Below, one piece after another: positions 1 through 6,707 of a stretch of 10,286 nucleotides of DNA; position 1 is the first letter of the stretch, and each line of letters begins with the position of its first letter. Below the pieces are notes generated by a model, which was given only the letters and a program-made list of their open reading frames with translations, had not been told where the DNA came from and did not search any database. The DNA is from Gammaproteobacteria bacterium. Its GTDB lineage: Bacteria > Gemmatimonadota > Gemmatimonadetes > Longimicrobiales > Gaopeijiaceae. The stretch is from NCBI GenBank assembly GCA_024638345.1, contig JAHEKL010000084.1:1-10286 (forward strand), in the 5' to 3' direction. Both the position numbers and the translations under genes were made by a program.

Positions 1-1
1 G

Positions 2-856
2 AACGAGGGGTTGCTCGCGCAGGACACCGAGGGTGATCTGGGTAAGGTCTTGCGTATCGATTGGGATGGAGGTGCGGAGATCGTGAGCCTGGGACACCGG
101 AATCCGCAAGGCCTCGTGATCGCGTCCGACGGGACCGTCTGGAGCACCGAACACGGCCCGCAGGGCGGAGACGAGCTGAACCGCATTCGTGCAGGGGGAA
201 ACTATGGGTGGCCGTTGGCCACCTATGGGACCGAGTACGAGCTCTACGAGTGGCCCTTGCTCGAGACCACCGGCGATCATGGCCCATACGAAGAGCCCGC
301 CTTTGTCTGGATGCCTTCCCTGGGGCTATCCAACCTGATCGAGCCGCAGGGATCCGAATTCCCCCGCTGGGACGCCGACCTGCTGATCGCTTCCATGAGT
401 GGACGGAGTCTGCTTCGTGCCCGTCGGAGCGGAGACCGGATTCTTTACGTGGAGGGGATTCCGGTGAACCGACGGATTCGAGATCTAGAACAGCTCGGCG
501 ATGGCCGCATTCTCCTTTGGAACGACCAGGGAGACTTCACGGTCGTCCAAGAGGCTCGGCTCGACGAGGCGGGAGCCAGGATCTATTCAGGTTGTGCGAC
601 GTGCCACGAAGCCGCCTCCAACGAGGCCGTGGTGGCACCCACCCTCAGGGGCGCCTTTCACCGAGCGGTCGGGAGCGTGGAGGGCTTCCCCTACTCGGAG
701 GGACTTCGAGATATCGGGGGGTGGTGGAGCGAGCCCCGCCTAGACTCGTTCCTCCTGGATCCTTCCGCCTTCGCGCCGGGAACGAGCATGGTGTTCGAAG
801 GGCTGGCGAACCCAAACGATCGGCGTGATCTGATCGAGTTTCTCAAGGGTTATTGA
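2..856 (+). CDS. PQQ-dependent sugar dehydrogenase (sGDH/sorbosone dehydrogenase type) fused to C-terminal cytochrome c, 5' partial
   Basis: The frame is open to the left edge (Asn-Glu-Gly precede the TTG at 11), so this is the C-terminal 284 residues of a longer protein; the TTG is an internal Leu codon. Residues here count from that TTG. The first ~180 residues match the last blades of the soluble glucose/sorbosone dehydrogenase propeller: GHRNPQGL (28-35), EHGPQGGDELN (47-57) and NYGWP (64-68). In the family, the GHRNPQG loop contributes an arginine near PQQ and substrate. A class I cytochrome c follows: haem site CATCH (195-199), and the distal segment PGTSMxFxGL with Met260 as probable sixth haem ligand, then a C-terminal helix ending in FLKGY. 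Such fusions oxidise sugars in the periplasm and pass electrons from PQQ to the attached haem. The substrate cannot be told. The next gene starts 91 bases later and may be a separate transcript. The domain calls are strong; the N-terminus and signal peptide are not visible. Confidence 0.9.
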   Translation, partial: NEGLLAQDTEGDLGKVLRIDWDGGAEIVSLGHRNPQGLVIASDGTVWSTEHGPQGGDELNRIRAGGNYGWPLATYGTEYELYEWPLLETTGDHGPYEEPAFVWMPSLGLSNLIEPQGSEFPRWDADLLIASMSGRSLLRARRSGDRILYVEGIPVNRRIRDLEQLGDGRILLWNDQGDFTVVQEARLDEAGARIYSGCATCHEAASNEAVVAPTLRGAFHRAVGSVEGFPYSEGLRDIGGWWSEPRLDSFLLDPSAFAPGTSMVFEGLANPNDRRDLIEFLKGY

Positions 857-947
857 GCCAGCGGCGAAGCTGCACGAGCCGATCCAATCTCTAAGAGGAC
901 GTGTTGGCTGGCGCAGCGTCCCTAGCCGCTCTCACACCTGAGTCGAG

Positions 948-2768
948 ATGAGGAAAGAGAGACGAAAGGTACCCGCCGGATCGAAGGACCTTCGAGATCT
1001 GTTCCGAATCACCAGATGGGGATTCCGGCTCATCTGGCAACTGAGTGCCGGGCTTGTTTCCGCCTCGATCGTCCTCATGATCGTGCGCGGCGCATTGCCC
1101 GCCGCCTTGGCGCTGGTCATTCGCGGGCTCGTCGACTCCGTCGTGTCGGTCATTCAGGACGGATCCGAGAGTCGGGCACTCCTGTATTGGATCCTCGCCA
1201 CCTTCCTCCTGGCGCTGATCGAAGGTCTTTCGTGGTTCTTCCTGAGCTACGTGCGAAGTCGAATGTCCGAGGACCTGCACCTGCGGGTTTCCACCGATGT
1301 GATCGATCATGCCATGAAGCTGGACCTCGCGTTCTTCGAGGACTCCGAAAACAAGGACATGATCGCACGCGCGCGTGCGGATTGCGGACCGCGGCTGGCC
1401 AACATCGTTCTGGATTGCCAGAACACCGTGACGATGACGCTGCAGGCGATCTCGCTCCTCGGTGTGTTGGTCCTGATCGAACCCTTGGTCCTCGCTGTCG
1501 TGCCGCCCTTCGCGATCCCCTTCGCGATCTTCCAATGGAAGCTGGCCGCCCAACGTTATGAGGAGCAGCACCTCCGTGTCACCAAGCAACGCTGGACCGG
1601 CTATTACTCGGGTCTCGTCACCGAGCCCTACTCGGTGCCCGAAACCAGGTTGCTCGGACTCGGCCCATTGCTCCTGAGTCGCTATCGAACGCTGATGACC
1701 GAGTTTCGCGATCGGGACCGAGTGCTGCACAAGAAGAACCTCGTTGGCAGCTCGATTGCGGCGATCCTGGTCTCTGTCGCGCTCTACGGCCTCTTTGCCC
1801 GAGTCGTCTTCAGCGCGGTTACGGGAGGGGCGACCATAGGAGACCTCGCGATCTTCACGGGCGCGGCCGGGCGACTCCGGTCGGCGATGGACGACGCGAT
1901 CAGGTCCGTATTCTCGGCCTTCGAGCACACGTTGCACCTGGCGAACCTCGAGACCTTCTTGGCTACCCAGCCTTCCCTGATGCCGGGTCGTCTCGAGATC
2001 GCGCGGACGCCGGGATCCGCAGTCCGACTCGAAGGTGTCGGTTTTTCCTATCCGGGCTCGAGCCGCCCGGTCCTCTCGGATGTCTCGCTCGAGATCCTTC
2101 CCGGAGAGACCGTTGCCATCGTCGGCGAAAACGGCGCAGGCAAGTCGACCATGGTCAAGCTCCTGGCACGCCTCTACGATCCTGATCGAGGGAGAATCCT
2201 GCTCGACGGCACGGACCTGCGTGACCATTCGTCCGAGAGTCTCCACTCGCGGCTGAGCTTCGTCTTCCAGTCGTTCGGTCGCTACGAGGGCTCGGCCGGT
2301 GAGAACATCGCTCTCGGCAACTGGCCGCAGCTGCTGGATCGACCCGACCGTGTCGTCAAGGTCGCGAAGGAAGCCGGGGTCCACCAACTCATCGAGTCTC
2401 TGCCCGAGGGCTACGACACGGTGCTGGGTCGCATGTTCGGAGACATCAGCCTCTCGGGAGGTCAGTGGCAGCAGCTCGCGGTCGCTCGGGCCTTTGCCCG
2501 CGAATCGTCACTTCTGGTGCTGGACGAGCCGACATCGAACCTGGACACTCGATCTGAATTCGAGCTGTTCACGCGATTCAAAGAGCTCGCGAAGGACCGC
2601 ACGACGATTCTGATCTCGCATCGGTTCAGCACGATCGGAATGGCAGACCGGATCGTGGTCCTTTCGGAGGGCCGTGTAGCGGAAGAGGGCACGCACGAAG
2701 GTCTGATGGAGGCGGCCGGCACCTACGCCGCTCTGTTCAACCTCCACCGCAGCCAGCTCGTTGAATAG
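948..2768 (+). CDS. ABC exporter, fused permease and ATPase (NisT/MsbA-like)
   Basis: A 606-residue half-transporter that should work as a homodimer in the inner membrane, exporting substrate with ATP. Residues 30-330 form the type IV exporter membrane domain, with hydrophobic segments near 32-66, 78-100, 165-195 and 268-290. The ATPase domain (about 357-600) is intact: A-loop Tyr368, Walker A GENGAGKST (393-401), Q-loop Gln441, signature LSGGQ (502-506), Walker B LLVLDEP (522-528) and H-loop His558. The stretch FQSFGRYEGSAGENIALG (440-457) resembles the NisT-type peptide/natural-product exporters (FQDFxRYxLTAxENIxLG), so a peptide or secondary metabolite is a possible cargo; this is inference. 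No C39 peptidase domain is present. The ATG at 948 is firm because an in-frame TGA lies at 939-941; no good Shine-Dalgarno precedes it. The stop overlaps the start of the PhyH-bicupin gene by 8 bases. Confidence 0.93.
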   Translation: MRKERRKVPAGSKDLRDLFRITRWGFRLIWQLSAGLVSASIVLMIVRGALPAALALVIRGLVDSVVSVIQDGSESRALLYWILATFLLALIEGLSWFFLSYVRSRMSEDLHLRVSTDVIDHAMKLDLAFFEDSENKDMIARARADCGPRLANIVLDCQNTVTMTLQAISLLGVLVLIEPLVLAVVPPFAIPFAIFQWKLAAQRYEEQHLRVTKQRWTGYYSGLVTEPYSVPETRLLGLGPLLLSRYRTLMTEFRDRDRVLHKKNLVGSSIAAILVSVALYGLFARVVFSAVTGGATIGDLAIFTGAAGRLRSAMDDAIRSVFSAFEHTLHLANLETFLATQPSLMPGRLEIARTPGSAVRLEGVGFSYPGSSRPVLSDVSLEILPGETVAIVGENGAGKSTMVKLLARLYDPDRGRILLDGTDLRDHSSESLHSRLSFVFQSFGRYEGSAGENIALGNWPQLLDRPDRVVKVAKEAGVHQLIESLPEGYDTVLGRMFGDISLSGGQWQQLAVARAFARESSLLVLDEPTSNLDTRSEFELFTRFKELAKDRTTILISHRFSTIGMADRIVVLSEGRVAEEGTHEGLMEAAGTYAALFNLHRSQLVE

Positions 2769-4410
2769 CCACAAGCTTTTCGATAGCGGCCCCCCATCGG
2801 TTCCGGAGCGCGGGCTTCCAGAGCGATTCGCCGAAGAAGGGTACGTGGGCCCACTGTCGGTCCTGACCTCGGAGGAATGCCAACGATTCCTGGCATCATG
2901 TCAGAGAAGTCCGATGGGGGGCTCCCTCGACTGGGGCAAGTCGCGCGCGACCTCCTCACGCTCTTTCTACGAGCTCGCCGCTCACCCGAGCATCGTCGAT
3001 GTGGTGGCCGAGCTGCTGGGCGACGATGTCATGCTATGGGGCGCCACCCTGCTGGTTCGTTCTCCAGGCCAATCTCACCCCTGCCACTCGGATATCGAGT
3101 CTGCCCCCCACGACCGAAGCACCGTTTCGGTCTGGGTCGGAATCAAGGACGTAACGGCCGAATCTTCGCTCATCGTGGTTCCTCGTTCCCACCGATTCGG
3201 TGTCACGATCCAGGAAGAGCGCAGCCGAAAGGGAATCGACAGAAACACCGTCGGAATCGAACAGGTCGAGGGTTGGGCGCGGGATCGCGATCCTGACGCT
3301 CGGGTGGTCGTGCCACGCATGTCGGACGGCGACGCCCTATTCTTCGACGGACAGCTTTGGCACGGATCCAACAACCGATCGGAAAGACATCGACATGCGG
3401 TCCTGCTGCAATATGCGACCCCCGGCACCGAGATTCGGATTCCCGACTTCAATTCACTCGATTGGCCCTTTACCTACTTGGATTTACCAAGACCCCCCTG
3501 CCTTATGATCAGAGGTTCCGGTAGCCCTCTCTCCAACCGTTTCGTGCCTCCTCCCGCCGCCGACGAAGGCGGGGGTAGAACGCGGCTCTCGAGCCACTCC
3601 CATCGGCTCGGGGTCCCGCTGGCGTCCGACGATCGAACGGGTTGGAGGCCCTACGATCTGTTCAAGGGCACGACCGCCAACCACGAGTTCATCTCGTGCC
3701 ACGTTTCCGCTTTGACCCGGGGTACGAGCCCTCATCCTCCCCACAGGCATCGCGAGGAGGAATTGCTACTGCTGCTGGAGGGAGAGGTCGACCTTATCCT
3801 GCCTGACCTGGGCGAGGAGGAAGACGAACAGCGGATACGCTTGAGACCGGGCCAGTTCGTCTACTACCCTGCGCACTTCGCTCATACCCTCGAGGGTGTG
3901 AGCGAAATCCCGGCCAACTACCTCATGTTCAAGTGGTACAGCCATCCGCCGTCGAGTGCTTCAGAGATCCTTCGATATCGGCTGTGCGACGGCCTCGATC
4001 GGAGAGTCGAGTCCGACATCGAAGAGGGGTTTCGGCCCCGGGTTCTCTTCGCGGGACCCACTTCTTGTCTGCGCAGACTACAAGCGCACGTGTCGACGGT
4101 GACTCCCGGGGCCGGCTACGACGACCATGTCGATGCCCACGACGTCGGGCTGATCGTATTCGCGGGAAGGATCGAGGCAAAGGGTGCCGAATATGGGCCC
4201 AATAGCGTGCTCTTCTTCGCCGCCGGTGAACCGCACGGGTTGAAGAACCCGGGCAACGAGACCGCCCGTTATCTGGTCTTCGAGTTTCACGGCCACAAGG
4301 GCGCGGTTCCTTCGCTCCCTGGCGGCCCCTCGGGGTCGTTCCTCGGCAAGGCCACGGATCTTCGACGCTGGAAGGCAAGCCTGAGGCGGATGATCGAACG
4401 GTTCCGTTAG
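2761..4410 (+). CDS. Phytanoyl-CoA dioxygenase (PhyH)-like domain fused to two cupin domains
   Basis: A 549-residue cytoplasmic-looking protein without signal peptide. Residues ~22-245 form a PhyH-type non-haem Fe(II)/2-oxoglutarate oxygenase fold: FAEEGYVGP at 23-31, the iron triad His109-x-Asp111 and distal His201 in LWHGSNN, and Arg209 or Arg211 as candidate 2-oxoglutarate anchor. A first cupin (~300-392) has a textbook motif 1, His328-x-His330-x3-Glu334-x6-Gly341, and motif 2, Gly364...Pro370...His375. A second cupin (~430-512) keeps His456, His460 and PHGLKN with His492 and Asn496 but has a degenerate metal motif. The first domain probably hydroxylates a small molecule; the cupins may be a second catalytic or binding site. 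The start is the TTG at 2761, 8 bases inside the exporter gene; the next in-frame start-like codon (GTG near 2845) would remove the conserved start of the PhyH domain. No clear Shine-Dalgarno is visible, which fits translational coupling to the exporter. Substrate unknown. Confidence 0.85.
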   Translation: MNSHKLFDSGPPSVPERGLPERFAEEGYVGPLSVLTSEECQRFLASCQRSPMGGSLDWGKSRATSSRSFYELAAHPSIVDVVAELLGDDVMLWGATLLVRSPGQSHPCHSDIESAPHDRSTVSVWVGIKDVTAESSLIVVPRSHRFGVTIQEERSRKGIDRNTVGIEQVEGWARDRDPDARVVVPRMSDGDALFFDGQLWHGSNNRSERHRHAVLLQYATPGTEIRIPDFNSLDWPFTYLDLPRPPCLMIRGSGSPLSNRFVPPPAADEGGGRTRLSSHSHRLGVPLASDDRTGWRPYDLFKGTTANHEFISCHVSALTRGTSPHPPHRHREEELLLLLEGEVDLILPDLGEEEDEQRIRLRPGQFVYYPAHFAHTLEGVSEIPANYLMFKWYSHPPSSASEILRYRLCDGLDRRVESDIEEGFRPRVLFAGPTSCLRRLQAHVSTVTPGAGYDDHVDAHDVGLIVFAGRIEAKGAEYGPNSVLFFAAGEPHGLKNPGNETARYLVFEFHGHKGAVPSLPGGPSGSFLGKATDLRRWKASLRRMIERFR

Positions 4411-4471
4411 CCCGCCTCGATCTCGCTGCCTGGCCCTCGTCCTCGATTGCGAGCCCGGGATCCGGTCGAGC
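4411..4471. other. Convergent intergenic gap
   Basis: Sixty-one bases separate the stop codons of the plus-strand PhyH-bicupin gene and the minus-strand quinohaemoprotein gene. Only very short hairpins are present (CTCG-attg-CGAG at 4442-4453 and CCGG-gat-CCGG near 4456-4466), and neither is followed by a T-run on either strand. A convergent gap is where a bidirectional terminator would be expected, but none can be supported; Rho-dependent ending is possible. Confidence 0.4.
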
Positions 4472-6682
4472 CTACGACCCGTTCAGCCGGAACACGTACA
4501 TCGCGTTGTGCCGGTTTCCGGGCGGGATGCGGATCTCGGGCGCGAGGAAGCGTGAGACGTTCCACGGGCTTCCACCGATGACCCCTGTAGGCACCGCCAG
4601 GTACTGGACACCGTCGACCTCGTAGGTCATCGGGTATCCCTGTACAGCGGTCGCGAGGCGACTCTCCCAGAGCATCTCCCCGTTCGTCACGTCGTAAGCC
4701 CGAACCCAACGGTCGTAGTCGCCCATGAAGACGAGCCCTCCCCCAGTGGTCAGGGCGGAGGTCAGGAAGGGCGCCCTTTGCTCGACGGACCAGACTTCTT
4801 CCATGGTTCTCAGATCGTAAGCGCCGAGCTTACCCAGGTTGCCGTCCGTTCCCGGCATCTCCATCCAGACGCGCGTCCCTCCGCTACTTCCGCCGCCCTC
4901 CACCATCTCGACCTCTCGCGCGGCGTAGTCCATGCAACTCTGGCTCAACGGCGCGACAATGACGCCCCTCCCGGGATGGTAGCCCATGGCGTGCCAATTC
5001 TTACCTCCGGCGGTCGATGGACAAACGGACACCCACTGCGCGATCTGGGCGTCGCGGATGTCGGGCCGATAGCGGACTGCGCCGATCTCGGAATCCAGGT
5101 CCAGGACGTTCTGATAGACCATCTCGCGGAGCCCCAAGAATCTCCCGTTGCGACGGTCCAGCTTCCAGAGCACGCCGTGCTTCCCACTCGTGACGAGCGC
5201 AGGGATGCCCTCGATATCGACCAGGATCTGCTCCATCCCTTCATCCAGGTCGAGTGACTCCGCCGGCACGTGCTGACGATACCAGACGATTTCTCCAGTA
5301 TCCTCGTCCAGGGCGAGGGTCGAGCTGGTGTAGAGGGCCGAGTCCGCCATCGTCAGGCCCCGGCTCGCAGAGGCCCACGGCTTCGCCTGTGCGACCCCGA
5401 AGTAGACCAGTCCCAGCTCCGGATCGTAGGCCCCCGTGTTCCAGACGTCCCCCCCTCCCCTGAGCTCGAGGGGAAGGCCACCCCACGTGTCACCACCGGG
5501 CTCCCCGGGACGCGCGATCGTGTACCTCCGCCAGAGCTCACGTCCGGTCCTCAGGTCGTGGGCCGTGATGAAACAGCTCTCGGGGATCAGCCGAGTGCAC
5601 CCGTTGATCCCGTTGACCGCCTTGCCGTTTGCGATGACAGGCCCGCTAGAGTTCTCGAAGCCGAGCCCCGGCTCAGCGACCTGGGTTTCCCACCGCACCT
5701 CACCCGTAACCGCGTCCAGCGCGAGCATGTAGGCGTCATTGGTGGACACCACGATCAGATCCTCCCAGATCGCGATCGTACGCGCCCTTCCCCGGCCGCC
5801 CGAGATCCCTTCGGGGAACGATCGCCGATACTCCCAGAGGAGCGTTCCATCCCTCGCGTCCAGGGCCTGAATCGTATTGCCCCAGTTCGGCAGGAACATG
5901 ACACCGTCGCGTACGAGAGGCGCCGGCTGGCTCCGAGTTCCGTCCTCCATGCCCCAGACCCACGCGAGCTCCAGGCGATCGACGTTTTCCGTGTTGATCT
6001 GGTCGAGCGGGCTGTATCCCCACGCCCCTAGATTCCCACGCGGGCTGAGCCAATCGCCCGGAGCGGGGTCACGTAGCTCCGCGTCGGATACCGAAACGAA
6101 GTCTTCGATGGGCACGTAGGTCCGGGTGGCCCCCGTGGGGGTCTCGGAGAGTGCGCCGTAATCGGGCAGCGAGTTCACACCCTCCGGCGACGGGCCGGTC
6201 CCGGGGGTGCCGGGGACGGGCGGGACGATGCCGCCCGGGCCGACGGCCGCCACCGACGCCCCTCCGAGGACCAACGCCCCAGCCGAGGCGAAGTCGAGCG
6301 GAGCCGTCCCTGCCACGACGCCATTTTCGCGCATGATGTACGCCGCGACGGCGGCGTACTCGTCATCTGTGAGCGTTCCTTCTTGGCCGGGCGGCATCGT
6401 CGTTCGCAGGTAACGCAGCAGCTCGACGGCGGACTCGTTGCCCCGGAAGTTGCGGAAGTCCGTTCCGGCGAGCTGAGGTGCGTCGCCCGAACCCTGCATG
6501 TTCGCCAGGTGACAGACGGCGCACACGCTCTCGTAGACCGTCGCTCCGGATTCGGCCTGGGTAGCTGTGAACGAAGCCTGCTGCGCGAGCAAGACGGACG
6601 GAAGAGCCACGGTTGCGACGACCATGAACAGCATGCTCCGCAGACCCCCGCGAACTGGAGCCACACCCTGTCTGGTTTCCAT
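4472..6682 (-). CDS. Quinohaemoprotein (PQQ) alcohol dehydrogenase-like enzyme with N-terminal cytochrome c
   Basis: A 736-residue periplasmic PQQ dehydrogenase. A basic N-terminus and hydrophobic core (residues ~16-33, ending SVLLAQQ) form a signal peptide. A small cytochrome c follows (~42-122), with haem site CAVCH at 54-58 and Met96 in TTMPPG as probable axial ligand. A Gly/Pro-rich linker (~138-172) leads to the eight-bladed quinoprotein propeller (~205-735). Family marks include repeated ALDAxxGxxxW-type blade ends, GGGDVWNTGAYDPELGLVYFG (409-429) with the Trp415 expected to stack on PQQ, and LDLDEGMEQIL, where Asp478 aligns with the catalytic Asp and Asp480 with the extra Asp of lanthanide enzymes. 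The vicinal Cys-Cys pair of methanol dehydrogenases is absent. Haem is N-terminal, unlike classical type II alcohol dehydrogenases, where it is C-terminal. The ATG at 6682 is preferred because GAGGAAAG lies about 10 bases upstream; an ATG at 6715 would add 11 residues and overlap the previous stop. Probably co-transcribed with the haem-propeller gene before it. Substrate not determined. Confidence 0.92.
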   Translation of the reverse strand: METRQGVAPVRGGLRSMLFMVVATVALPSVLLAQQASFTATQAESGATVYESVCAVCHLANMQGSGDAPQLAGTDFRNFRGNESAVELLRYLRTTMPPGQEGTLTDDEYAAVAAYIMRENGVVAGTAPLDFASAGALVLGGASVAAVGPGGIVPPVPGTPGTGPSPEGVNSLPDYGALSETPTGATRTYVPIEDFVSVSDAELRDPAPGDWLSPRGNLGAWGYSPLDQINTENVDRLELAWVWGMEDGTRSQPAPLVRDGVMFLPNWGNTIQALDARDGTLLWEYRRSFPEGISGGRGRARTIAIWEDLIVVSTNDAYMLALDAVTGEVRWETQVAEPGLGFENSSGPVIANGKAVNGINGCTRLIPESCFITAHDLRTGRELWRRYTIARPGEPGGDTWGGLPLELRGGGDVWNTGAYDPELGLVYFGVAQAKPWASASRGLTMADSALYTSSTLALDEDTGEIVWYRQHVPAESLDLDEGMEQILVDIEGIPALVTSGKHGVLWKLDRRNGRFLGLREMVYQNVLDLDSEIGAVRYRPDIRDAQIAQWVSVCPSTAGGKNWHAMGYHPGRGVIVAPLSQSCMDYAAREVEMVEGGGSSGGTRVWMEMPGTDGNLGKLGAYDLRTMEEVWSVEQRAPFLTSALTTGGGLVFMGDYDRWVRAYDVTNGEMLWESRLATAVQGYPMTYEVDGVQYLAVPTGVIGGSPWNVSRFLAPEIRIPPGNRHNAMYVFRLNGS

Positions 6683-6691
6683 TCTGAGCTT

Positions 6692-6696
6692 TCCTC
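6692..6696 (-). promoter_or_regulatory. Ribosome binding site deciding the start of the quinohaemoprotein gene
   Basis: On the minus strand the bases before the ATG at 6682 read GAGGAAAGCTCAGA. The GAGGA core ends 9 bases before that ATG, in the short gap after the stop of the previous gene. No comparable site precedes the ATG at 6715, so this site supports the shorter protein. Confidence 0.6.
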
Positions 6697-6707
6697 GGCG
6701 AAGGGCT

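Noticed and set aside
857..947. Possible RiPP precursor peptide or terminator before the exporter.
   Set aside because: The 91-base gap has no peptide-coding frame with a start codon. The only paired arms (GCCAGC 857-862 with GCTGGC near 907-912) have a loop of about 45 bases and no T-run.
891..2387. A 498-codon open frame antisense to the ABC exporter.
   Set aside because: It lies opposite an intact, motif-complete exporter; its translation is rich in Arg, Glu, Asp and Gln with no domain, as expected for the mirror of a GC-rich gene.
4411..4471. Bidirectional terminator in the convergent gap.
   Set aside because: Only 4-bp stems are seen and no T-run on either strand.
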